This document shows, piece after piece, positions 44,383-52,149 of a stretch of DNA of 64,000 bases (the stretch's first letter is position 1; each line of letters begins with the position of its first letter). The translations under genes were made by a program, and so were the position numbers. The notes beneath the pieces are model-generated. The model saw nothing but the letters and a program-made list of their open reading frames with translations. It was not told where the DNA came from and ran no database searches. The stretch is from positions 3,081,001 through 3,145,000 of the forward strand of contig NZ_AP029019.1 of NCBI RefSeq assembly GCF_037101375.1, read 5' to 3'. Source of the stretch: Acidovorax sp. DW039. Its GTDB lineage: Bacteria > Pseudomonadota > Gammaproteobacteria > Burkholderiales > Burkholderiaceae_C.

Positions 44383-45417
44383 TCAGCCCACCACGGCGCG
44401 GGCCAGGGATTGGCCGCTGAGCCATGCGCCCTCGACCTTGCCGCCGCTGATCCAGTCGCCGCACATGCCCAGTTGCGCGTCAGCATCCCACCAGTAGCCC
44501 AGCGTGAGGGCGGGCTCGGTGTCGGCATAGCGCCAGCGGTGCGCGGTGGCTTGCACCTGCGTGGGTGCGGGGCCGCCCAGCGCCTGGAAGGCGGCGAGCA
44601 AGGTGGGGGTCACGCTGTCGGCGGTGTCTTCAATGTGGGCATCGCTCCACTCGGGGCTGGCGTGCAACAACCAGGTCTCAGTGCCGGCGGGGGCCGTGCG
44701 GCCGGGCTTGCTGCTGTCGCGCGCCACCCAGCGCAGCGGGCCGGTGTTGATAAAGGCACCGTCCCACGCCAAGGCCACGGGCGCAGCACACCGCACCATC
44801 ACCGCCCAGCTGCCGCGCATGCGTGCGCTGGCGGCCACCGCAGCGCCCGTGGCGGCCACAGGTTGCAGCAGGGGCACGGCTTGCGGGGCGGGCACGGCCA
44901 GCAGCACGGCGCTGTAGCGCTGCGCGTGCAGGCCGTGTTCGGCCGAGGTGATGGCCCAGCCATCGGCATGACGCTCCAGCTTTTTTACCGTGGTTTGCCA
45001 CTGCGCCAGCGCCCTATTGCCCGCCTGCTGCAGGCCCTGCACCAGCCAGCCCGCAGGCGATGTCATGCGGGGGGTGCCCACAAAGCGCTCCAGCGGGGTG
45101 GCGGGCGTGGTCCACGCGGTGCCGTCAAAGCTGGCAAGGCGTGCGTCCCACAGTGCGGCCACACCGGCCTGCTGCCAGCGGGCGACTTCAGCGCGGAACT
45201 GCGGATCGCGTGCAGTGAAGTACTGCGCGCCGTGGTCGCACTGCCAGGGGCCAGCCGCGTCTTCGGCGCGGCGCGTGCTCATGCGGCCAGACGGGCCCCG
45301 GCTTTTGTCGAACACATGCACGGTGTGCCCCGCCTGCAGCAGGGCCTGTGCGCACGACAGGCCCGCCAGGCCTGCGCCGATGACGGCGATGGGAAGTTTG
45401 GGAATGGGTGCGCTCAT
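44383..45417 (-). CDS. Renalase-like NAD(P)/FAD-dependent oxidoreductase
   Basis: Flavoprotein of 344 residues. Its N-terminal Rossmann motif IAVIGAGLAGLSCAQALLQA is followed by the acidic VFDKSRGPSGRMSTRR, then CDHGAQYFTARDPQF typical of renalase-like bacterial proteins. C-terminal FAD contact: MCGDWISGGKVEGAWLSG. Start ATG 45417 overlaps the lipocalin stop (ATGA). The family accompanies photolyases and lipocalins in light-induced bacterial clusters; its substrate there is unknown. Confidence 0.88.
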   Translation of the reverse strand: MSAPIPKLPIAVIGAGLAGLSCAQALLQAGHTVHVFDKSRGPSGRMSTRRAEDAAGPWQCDHGAQYFTARDPQFRAEVARWQQAGVAALWDARLASFDGTAWTTPATPLERFVGTPRMTSPAGWLVQGLQQAGNRALAQWQTTVKKLERHADGWAITSAEHGLHAQRYSAVLLAVPAPQAVPLLQPVAATGAAVAASARMRGSWAVMVRCAAPVALAWDGAFINTGPLRWVARDSSKPGRTAPAGTETWLLHASPEWSDAHIEDTADSVTPTLLAAFQALGGPAPTQVQATAHRWRYADTEPALTLGYWWDADAQLGMCGDWISGGKVEGAWLSGQSLARAVVG

Positions 45418-45980
45418 GGCTGCGGATCGGTGCGGTCGTGGGTCACCCAGATGAGGGCCTGCGTGTCGATGCCCAGTGCCTGGGCGCGGGCGATGAGCTG
45501 CTCGCGCACAGCGGGGGCCAGTTGCTTGGTGCGCGACAGAATCCAGCAGTAACTGCGGTCTGGCCCCACCACCAGCGCCCATTGGTAGTCGGCATCGAGC
45601 GCGGCCACGTGGTAGCCGCCGTAGAACGGGCCAAAGAACGAGACCTTGAGTGACGCGGTGTTGGTATCGCCGGTGAACTTGGCCTTACCTTCGGCCTGGC
45701 GCCAGTCGTTCTTGCCCGTGTCAAAACCCCGGTTGAGCACACGGACGCTGCCGTCGCCCTGGCGCTGGTAGGTGGCAGACACATCGGTCATGCCCCGCTC
45801 AAAAGAATGGTCGAGCCGCGCTGCCTCGTACCACTTGCCTTCGTAACGGGTCAGGTCAAACGGTGTGACCGGGGTGATGCCCTGGGGCGGCTGCGTGGAC
45901 GAGCAACCGGCCAGCAAGGCCGCAGCGCCCAAGGCGGCAACCAGAACAGACCGGCGATGAATGGGGTGGGATGAAGGCAT
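45414..45980 (-). CDS. blc: Outer-membrane lipocalin (Blc type), first gene of the light operon
   Basis: Lipoprotein of 188 residues. Lipobox LLAGC follows RRSVLVAALGAAA. Lipocalin marks: FDLTRYEGKWYEAARLDHSF (G-x-W motif), FDTGKNDWRQAEGKAKF and YCWILSRTKQL near the C-terminus. Blc proteins bind fatty acids or lysolipids under envelope stress. The chosen ATG 45980 gives a normal signal peptide; a TTG three codons earlier is possible. First of seven genes reading to 38929; the promoter must lie in the 125 bp shared with the divergent glutaredoxin gene. Confidence 0.88.
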   Translation of the reverse strand: MPSSHPIHRRSVLVAALGAAALLAGCSSTQPPQGITPVTPFDLTRYEGKWYEAARLDHSFERGMTDVSATYQRQGDGSVRVLNRGFDTGKNDWRQAEGKAKFTGDTNTASLKVSFFGPFYGGYHVAALDADYQWALVVGPDRSYCWILSRTKQLAPAVREQLIARAQALGIDTQALIWVTHDRTDPQP

Positions 45981-46105
45981 AGAAACCAATCAGTCACAAA
46001 ACAAACCGAATGGTAAACCCAAACCACCGCAGTTGCCCCCAAAGGGCCAACAGGCGCTGCCAGCGCGCCGAGCACCCGCGCAGGTCAGCACCTAAAATGG
46101 GGCGC

Positions 46106-46348
46106 ATGACCCTCAAGATCACCGTCTATTCCAAATCCGCCTGCCCCCAGTGCGAATCGGCCAAAAGCCTGCTCAAAGCGCGCTCGTTGCCCTACGAAGA
46201 AATCAAGATTGACGACGAAGCCGAGCGCCTGGCCTTCTACGCCAAGTGCGGCCCCGCAGTGCGGCAAATGCCTCAGGTTTTCATCAACGACCAGCGCGTG
46301 GGCGGGCTGACGGGCCTGCAGGCAGCGCTCAAGCAACTGGGCCTGTAA
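46106..46348 (+). CDS. Glutaredoxin-family protein
   Basis: Small 80-residue thiol-disulfide protein. YSKSACPQCESAKSLL contains the CxxC active site (Cys-Pro-Gln-Cys), QMPQVFINDQRVGG contains the cis-proline and GLTGLQAALKQLGL ends the fold. It resembles NrdH/GrxC-type proteins. Divergent from the lipocalin operon. An ATG three codons upstream could also serve as the start. Confidence 0.87.
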   Translation: MTLKITVYSKSACPQCESAKSLLKARSLPYEEIKIDDEAERLAFYAKCGPAVRQMPQVFINDQRVGGLTGLQAALKQLGL

Positions 46349-46366
46349 AGCCTGGGAACATGCCTG

Positions 46367-47281
46367 CTAGCCGCGCTGCAGAATGCCGGGCAGCAGCGGG
46401 CGGCTCAGGCGCTGGCACCACCACTTGAACGCCTCGCCGGTGGTGCCAGACTTCCACGCCAGCCAGAAGGTCTCTTCGGCCCTGGGTTCCTCCACCGGCA
46501 CCTCCACCAGTCTTCCCTCCTCCAGTTCGGCCCCTACACAGGCCTTGGGCACAAATCCATGGCCCAGCCCCGCCACCTGGCAGGCAATCTTGGCCTGCAT
46601 GGAAGGCACCGTGATGCGCCGCTGGCCTGACAGCAGCCCCACCGTACGATCGGTCAGCGACCGGGCCCCATCCCCCACCACCACCGCCGTGTGCTCCAGC
46701 AGATCACTGCGGCGCAGCGGGCGGTCTGGACGGCCCAGGCGGGCGAGCGGGTGGGTGGGTGCCACGCAGAACACGAACTCCAGCGACCCCACATCCACGG
46801 CCTTGTAGCCGCCGCCCGCAGGGCCCTCGCCTGCCGCCAGAATCAGGTCTGCACGTCCGTCACGGAGTGCCTCCCAGGTGCCGGTCAGGGCTTCGCAACC
46901 AATGCGCAGCCGGGTGCCGCAGTTCAGATCTTCAAACGCGCAAATGTCCTGGTTGAAGGCGCTGGTGGGGATCAGCGAATCGTGCACCAGCCGCACCTCC
47001 GATTCAAACCCCGTGGCAATTTGCCGCATGCGTGATTCAAGCTGCCTTGCAGACACCAGCAGCCAGCGGCCCTCTTTCAGCATTTCTTGCCCCGCCGCCG
47101 TGAGCGTGACCCTGGGGCCATTGCGCACGAACAGCGCCAGCCCCAGTTGCTCCTCCAGCTTGCTCACGCTGTAAGAAATGGTGGACGGCACCTTGTGCAG
47201 GTGCTCCGACGCGCCCGCAAAGGAGCCAAACCGTGCAATGGCATCGACCAGCTCGATGGCTTCCAGCGTCAGTTTCAGCAT
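46367..47281 (-). CDS. LysR-family regulator, divergent from pirin
   Basis: Transcription factor of 304 residues. The N-terminal winged helix has ELVDAIARFGSFAGASEHLH and STISYSVSKLEEQLGLALF; the rest is the periplasmic-binding-like effector domain. ATG 47281 has AAGGAA upstream. A perfect palindrome lies 20 bp before it in the region shared with pirin, so it probably controls itself and the pirin gene. Effector unknown. Confidence 0.92.
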   Translation of the reverse strand: MLKLTLEAIELVDAIARFGSFAGASEHLHKVPSTISYSVSKLEEQLGLALFVRNGPRVTLTAAGQEMLKEGRWLLVSARQLESRMRQIATGFESEVRLVHDSLIPTSAFNQDICAFEDLNCGTRLRIGCEALTGTWEALRDGRADLILAAGEGPAGGGYKAVDVGSLEFVFCVAPTHPLARLGRPDRPLRRSDLLEHTAVVVGDGARSLTDRTVGLLSGQRRITVPSMQAKIACQVAGLGHGFVPKACVGAELEEGRLVEVPVEEPRAEETFWLAWKSGTTGEAFKWWCQRLSRPLLPGILQRG

Positions 47282-47300
47282 GGTTTTTTCCTTGATTTGA

Positions 47301-47321
47301 ATCATCGAAATTATCGATGAT
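47301..47321. promoter_or_regulatory. Probable LysR operator
   Basis: ATCATCGA-N5-TCGATGAT is a perfect inverted repeat of 8-bp arms and contains the T-N11-A core of LysR boxes. It sits 20 bp from the LysR start and 143 bp from the pirin start, consistent with autorepression and activation of pirin. Confidence 0.7.
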
Positions 47322-47463
47322 GAACCGCCAAACGTTTCAACCTTGACCGCAGTCAAAACCCAGATACTTTCTCCATCGCAACACGAAATACACGCTGAAA
47401 CGGCGAGAAGCCGCCAGGTAACGCAGTGTGAATTTCATCGAACCCAAGGAAAGGAATTTCACC

Positions 47464-48189
47464 ATGCTAGACATCCGCAGATCCCACCAACGCGGCAATG
47501 CAAACCACGGCTGGCTCCGCTCGCGTCACACGTTTTCGTTCGGGCATTACCACGATGCGCAGCAGCAGGGCTTTTCCGATCTGCTCGTCATCAACGATGA
47601 CCGTGTAGCCCCCGGCCAGGGCTTTGGCACCCACCCCCACCGCGATATGGAAATTTTCTCGTATGTGCTGGAGGGTGCGCTGGAGCACAAGGACTCGATG
47701 GGCACAGGCTCTGTCATCCGCCCTGGCGACGTGCAGATGATGAGCGCGGGCACCGGTGTGCGCCACAGCGAGTTCAACCACTCGCATGAGGAAGGCGTGC
47801 ACTTCCTGCAAATCTGGATCGTGCCCGGCAAGGCTGGCGTGGCCCCCCGCTACCAGCAGGTGCACTTCAGCGACGAAGAAAAGCGCGGCAAGCTGCGCCT
47901 GATCATCTCGCCCGAGGGTGACCAGGGCTCTCTGGCCGTGCACCAGGATGCCAGGGTGTATGCCGCACTGCTGCATGGCGAAGAAACTGCCAGCCTGGAT
48001 GTAGGCCCTGACCGCCATGTGTATGTGCATGTGGCTCGCGGCAGCTTGGAAGTGAACGGCGAACGGCTGGAGGAAGGCGACGGCGCCCGCATCCGCAACG
48101 CAGGCGCACTGCAGTTTGCCAAGGGGCAAGACGCAGAAGTGCTGGTGTTTGACCTGCGGCCACAAGAGCTGCCAGCCATGCCCCGGTAA
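47464..48189 (+). CDS. Pirin family protein (bicupin)
   Basis: Metal-binding cupin protein of 241 residues. Metal ligands are visible in GFGTHPHRDMEIFSYVLEG (His-x-His) and GTGVRHSEFNHS, with the second cupin less conserved. YhhW-like pirins are quercetinases or redox sensors. ATG 47464 is preceded by AAAGGAATTTCACC. Divergent from its probable LysR regulator. Confidence 0.9.
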   Translation: MLDIRRSHQRGNANHGWLRSRHTFSFGHYHDAQQQGFSDLLVINDDRVAPGQGFGTHPHRDMEIFSYVLEGALEHKDSMGTGSVIRPGDVQMMSAGTGVRHSEFNHSHEEGVHFLQIWIVPGKAGVAPRYQQVHFSDEEKRGKLRLIISPEGDQGSLAVHQDARVYAALLHGEETASLDVGPDRHVYVHVARGSLEVNGERLEEGDGARIRNAGALQFAKGQDAEVLVFDLRPQELPAMPR

Positions 48190-48575
48190 CCCCGCAAGCT
48201 TTGGACAGGCGCAGCGAGGCACTACGCAGCACTGCGCCGGTTCAGACCGATGAAGTGAGCCCCGGCGGCGTATTGCCAGCCCCCGGCTCACCCATCACCC
48301 CCCATTTTTTGAAAAGGACGCCAAAGCCGGCAGGACATTGCTCGCCCCCACGAAGCACATGCACGGCCTCGCCCCAGCGCCGAAAGACAACCATGCCAAC
48401 ACAAAGCACCTGTTCCTTTTTTGCAGCTTTAAGGCAGCGAGCACTGCCCGCTTCCGGGGCCGGTGCGGCCGCTCTGGCCGGCGCGTTGAGCCCACTCTGA
48501 ATCTACGGAGCACAGCACCAGCGCTGCGCCTGTCGATACCCCCTCCCATCCCTTCCACTTTTTCAGGAGTTCATC
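48190..48575. other. Intergenic region of about 390 bp
   Basis: Between pirin and the isochorismatase-type hydrolase. A 35-codon frame (48393-48500) with a hydrophobic Ala/Gly-rich end is the only coding-like item; its start lacks a ribosome-binding site. CAGGAG at the right end serves the next gene. No terminator with a T-run is seen. Confidence 0.4.
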
Positions 48576-49229
48576 ATGACCATTACCGCAAAAGCAACCC
48601 CCGGCGCACGTCTGCTCAACCCCAAGGATCACACGTTGATCCTGATCGACTTCCAGTCGCAAATGGCATTCGCAACGCACTCCATCGATGCCGTCAACCT
48701 GCGTACCAATGCATCCTTGGTGGCCCAGGCTGCAGCAGGGTTTGGCGTATCGACCATCCTGACCACGGTGGCGGAAAAGAGCTTCTCCGGCCCGATGTTT
48801 GACGAGGTGACAGCCCCCTTCCCCGGCCAGCAGATGCTGGACCGCACCTCCATGAACACCTGGGAAGACGCAGCAGTGATCGCAGAAGTCAACCGCATCG
48901 GCAAGCCACGCATCGTGCTGGCAGGTCTGTGGACCAGCGTGTGCATCGTCGGCCCCGCCCTGTCGGCGCTGGACCAGGGCTTTGAGGTGTACGTGATCAC
49001 CGACGCTTGCGGAGACGTGTCTGCAGAAGCCCACAACCGCGCAGTGGAGCGCATGGTGCAAGCCGGTGCGCAACCCATGACATCGCTGCAATACCTGCTG
49101 GAGCTGCAGCGTGACTGGGCACGTGGCGAAACCTACGACCTGACCACAGGCATTGCGAAGAAGGTAGGTGGTGCATACGGCATTGGCATCAACTACGCCA
49201 AGACCATGTTCAACGCCCACGAAGGCTGA
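48576..49229 (+). CDS. Isochorismatase-family hydrolase (YcaC-like)
   Basis: Cytoplasmic cysteine hydrolase of 217 residues. The catalytic triad regions are LILIDFQSQMAF (Asp), LTTVAEKSFSGP (Lys) and LAGLWTSVCIVGPALSAL (Cys), as in YcaC-type proteins. ATG 48576 has CAGGAG upstream. Its stop overlaps the XapX start by one base. Natural substrate unknown. Confidence 0.88.
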   Translation: MTITAKATPGARLLNPKDHTLILIDFQSQMAFATHSIDAVNLRTNASLVAQAAAGFGVSTILTTVAEKSFSGPMFDEVTAPFPGQQMLDRTSMNTWEDAAVIAEVNRIGKPRIVLAGLWTSVCIVGPALSALDQGFEVYVITDACGDVSAEAHNRAVERMVQAGAQPMTSLQYLLELQRDWARGETYDLTTGIAKKVGGAYGIGINYAKTMFNAHEG

Positions 49230-49516
49230 TGAGAGGGCCGGCCGTGAAGACATACCTCCTGTCTGCCGCTGCCGGCCTGCTGGTCGGCGTCATCTACAGC
49301 CTCTTGAACGTGCGCTCGCCTGCTCCACCACTCATCGCTCTGCTGGGGCTGCTGGGAATGCTGGTGGGTGAGCAGGTGATTCCGGTAGGCAAGAAGTTGC
49401 TGGGCGGCAGCACCTTCAGCACCGCATGCCATGAGACCAAGGCCACGGCTTCCGTGCTGGGCCACTTGCCAGGCCGACAAGCGCCAGACGCCCCCGCCCA
49501 GGACAAGCAGGCCTGA
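49229..49516 (+). CDS. XapX-domain small membrane protein
   Basis: About 90-95 residues with two hydrophobic helices: KTYLLSAAAGLLVGVIYSLL and PPLIALLGLLGMLVGEQVIP, the XapX (DUF1427) pattern, followed by a polar tail. The ATG at 49229 overlaps the previous stop; the GTG at 49244 (KTYLLS...) is equally likely because the family starts there. Function unknown. Confidence 0.82.
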   Translation: MRGPAVKTYLLSAAAGLLVGVIYSLLNVRSPAPPLIALLGLLGMLVGEQVIPVGKKLLGGSTFSTACHETKATASVLGHLPGRQAPDAPAQDKQA

Positions 49517-49597
49517 CCGCCTGGTGGTCCATACGCCATGCCGAGCGGGCGCTGCCGTAGGGGCGGCACCGCACCGGCATTTCCTGAAAGAATACCC

Positions 49598-51595
49598 ATG
49601 ACATCCCGTCGAAACATCCTGAACGCCGCGACGACCGTGGCACTGGGTAGCCTGTTGGGGCACAGTGCCTCTGCAGCCGAACACCAAGGAGCCACCATGT
49701 CCGATTCGCATCCCGACGCCATATTCTTCAACGGCCAAATCACCACGCTGGACCGCAGCAAACCCACGGCCAGCGCCGTCGCCGTCAAGGCGGGCCGCTT
49801 CGTGGCCGTGGGCGATGACCACGAAATTCTGGCACTGGCAGGAGACCGCACCCGGCGCATCGACCTCCAGCGCAAAAGCGTGCTGCCAGGGCTGTTCGAC
49901 AACCACACCCATGTGGTGCGCGGCGGGCTCAACTACAACATGGAGCTGCGCTGGGACGGTGTGCGCTCGCTGGCCGATGCGCTGGACATGCTCAAGCGGC
50001 AAGTGGCCATTACCCCCGCGCCGCAGTGGGTGCGCGTGGTGGGCGGGTTTACCGAGCATCAATTCGTCGAAAAGCGCCTGCCCACGCTGCAGGAGATCAA
50101 TGCCATCGCACCGGATACACCCGTGTTCCTGCTGCACCTGTATGACCGCGCACTGCTCAACGGCGCGGCGCTGCGCGCTGTGGGCTACACCAAGGACACG
50201 CAGGCGCCCCCTGGCGGCGAGATTGTGCGTGACGCAAGCGGCAACCCCACCGGCCTGTTGCTGGCCAAGCCCAATGCCACCATCCTCTACGCCACCCTTG
50301 CCAAGGGGCCCAAGCTGCCGCTTGACTACCAAATCAATTCCACACGCCACTTCATGCGTGAACTCAACCGCCTGGGCGTGACGGGCGTGATTGACGCGGG
50401 CGGCGGCTTCCAGAACTACCCCGAGGATTACGAGGTGATCCAGAAGCTGGCTGATGCCGACCAGATCACCGTGCGCCTGGCCTACAACCTGTTCACGCAA
50501 AAGCCCAAGCAGGAGAAAGAGGACTTTCTCAAGTGGACGTCATCGGTCAAGTACAAGCAGGGTGACGACTATTTCCGCCACAACGGCGCGGGCGAGATGC
50601 TGGTGTATTCGGCAGCCGACTTTGAGGACTTCCGTGTGGAACGCCCCGACATGCCGCCGCAGATGGAGAGCGAGCTGGAAGAGGTCGTGCGCGTGCTGGT
50701 CCAGAACCGTTGGCCTTGGCGCCTGCATGCCACGTATGACGAGACCATCTCGCGCGCGCTGGATGTATTCGAGAAGGTGCACCGTGATACGCCACTCACC
50801 GGCATCCACTGGTTTTTCGACCATGCAGAGACCATCTCCGACAAATCGATAGACCGTATTGCGGCGCTGGGAGGCGGCATAGCCGTCCAGCACCGGATGG
50901 CCTACCAGGGCGAATACTTCATCGAGCGCTACGGTGCCCGGGCGGCAGAGGCCACACCTCCGGTCAAGCGCATTCTGGAAAAAGGTGTCAAGGTTTCGGC
51001 TGGTACCGATGCCACGCGCGTGGCCTCGTACAACCCCTGGGTCTCTCTGTCATGGATGATTACCGGCAAGACGCTGGGCGGCACACAGCTGTACCCGCAA
51101 CGCAACCTGCTGGACCGCGAGACGGCCTTGCGCATGTGGACCGAAAACGTGGCCTGGTTCAGCAATGAAGAGGGCAAGCGTGGCCGCATTGCCGTGGGCC
51201 AGCTGGCCGACTTCATCGTGCCCAGCAAGGATTTCTTCAAGGTGCCCGAGGACGAGATCTCGTTCCTGACCTCACACCTCACGGTGGTTGGCGGTCGAGT
51301 GGTTTACGGCGAGGGCGATTTTGCCCGGCATGACGACAACCCGCTGCCCCCGGCCATGCCCGACTGGTCGCCGACCCGGCTGTTCGGCGGTTATGCCGGA
51401 TGGGGTGACCCGGAAGGTGCGGGCAAGAACTCGCTCCATCCGGTGCGCTATCGCAACATGGCTGCCGCCTGCGGCTGCGGCACAAGCTGCGGGATGCATG
51501 GCCACAACCATGCCGACGCATGGGCGTCCAACGTGCCGTCCTCTGATCCGAAGAGCTTCTTTGGGGCACTGGGTTGCTCTTGCTGGATGGCCTAA
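49598..51595 (+). CDS. Amidohydrolase (YtcJ/Amidohydro_3 type) with Cys/His-rich C-terminal tail
   Basis: Predicted exported metal-dependent hydrolase of 665 residues. A signal segment SRRNILNAATTVALGSLLG (Tat-like RR) precedes the beta-sandwich and TIM barrel. Metal ligands: GLFDNHTHVVRGG, RLHATYDE, IHWFFDHAETIS and KVSAGTDATRVASYNPW. After the usual C-terminus comes a tail with CGCGTSCGMHGHNH (Cys625 to His638) and GCSCWMA at the very end, a possible extra metal site. Start ATG 49598 begins the signal peptide. It sits between XapX and DoxX in one direction. Substrate unknown. Confidence 0.87.
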   Translation: MTSRRNILNAATTVALGSLLGHSASAAEHQGATMSDSHPDAIFFNGQITTLDRSKPTASAVAVKAGRFVAVGDDHEILALAGDRTRRIDLQRKSVLPGLFDNHTHVVRGGLNYNMELRWDGVRSLADALDMLKRQVAITPAPQWVRVVGGFTEHQFVEKRLPTLQEINAIAPDTPVFLLHLYDRALLNGAALRAVGYTKDTQAPPGGEIVRDASGNPTGLLLAKPNATILYATLAKGPKLPLDYQINSTRHFMRELNRLGVTGVIDAGGGFQNYPEDYEVIQKLADADQITVRLAYNLFTQKPKQEKEDFLKWTSSVKYKQGDDYFRHNGAGEMLVYSAADFEDFRVERPDMPPQMESELEEVVRVLVQNRWPWRLHATYDETISRALDVFEKVHRDTPLTGIHWFFDHAETISDKSIDRIAALGGGIAVQHRMAYQGEYFIERYGARAAEATPPVKRILEKGVKVSAGTDATRVASYNPWVSLSWMITGKTLGGTQLYPQRNLLDRETALRMWTENVAWFSNEEGKRGRIAVGQLADFIVPSKDFFKVPEDEISFLTSHLTVVGGRVVYGEGDFARHDDNPLPPAMPDWSPTRLFGGYAGWGDPEGAGKNSLHPVRYRNMAAACGCGTSCGMHGHNHADAWASNVPSSDPKSFFGALGCSCWMA

Positions 51596-51699
51596 AGCAA
51601 AAGGTCCTTCCTGAGCCGCGGTTCGGCGTTCCCCTCACGCTCTTTGAGAGGGGCACGCAGAGCCGCGCATGACCGCACAAGACACCGAGGAGAAATGCG

Positions 51700-52149
51700 T
51701 TGACTACCTCAACCTACGGCGTTCAGGAGCGCCTGACCAGCGTGATGCGCCCCGTTTTCGGTAGCGCTGCCATGCGCTTTGTGGGCTATCTGGGCCTGTG
51801 CGCGGCCTATCTGCAGGGGGGCCTGACCAAGCTCACCTCTTTTTCCGGGGCCATGGCTGAGATGCAGCACTTCGGGTTGGTGCCTGCACCGCTGTTCGCG
51901 GTGCTGGTGATCGTTCTGGAGCTGGGCGCCTCGGTGCTGATTCTGGTGGGCCGCTGGCGCTGGCTGGGTGCGCTAGCCCTGGGCTGCTTCACCTTGCTGG
52001 CCACGATGCTGGCCCTGCGCTTCTGGGAGCTGCCCCTGGGCCCCGAGCGCTTCATGACAACCAATTCATTTTTTGAACATCTGGGTCTGGTCGGCGGCTT
52101 TGTGCTGGTGGCCTGGCACGACCTGCGAGGTGACCATGCCGCCCAATGA
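51700..52149 (+). CDS. DoxX-family membrane protein
   Basis: 149 residues with four hydrophobic helices (MRFVGYLGLCAAYLQGGLTK; FAVLVIVLELGASVLILVG; GALALGCFTLLATMLALRF; LGLVGGFVLVAWHDLRG), the DoxX/YphA plan. The start is TTG 51700, supported by GAGGAG nine bases upstream. Overlaps the next gene by 14 bp. The family is linked to thiol and redox stress. Confidence 0.85.
   Translation: MTTSTYGVQERLTSVMRPVFGSAAMRFVGYLGLCAAYLQGGLTKLTSFSGAMAEMQHFGLVPAPLFAVLVIVLELGASVLILVGRWRWLGALALGCFTLLATMLALRFWELPLGPERFMTTNSFFEHLGLVGGFVLVAWHDLRGDHAAQ

Noticed and set aside
48393..48500. 35-codon frame with a hydrophobic end before the isochorismatase gene
   Set aside because: No ribosome-binding site, no family resemblance and a composition expected of random high-GC sequence.
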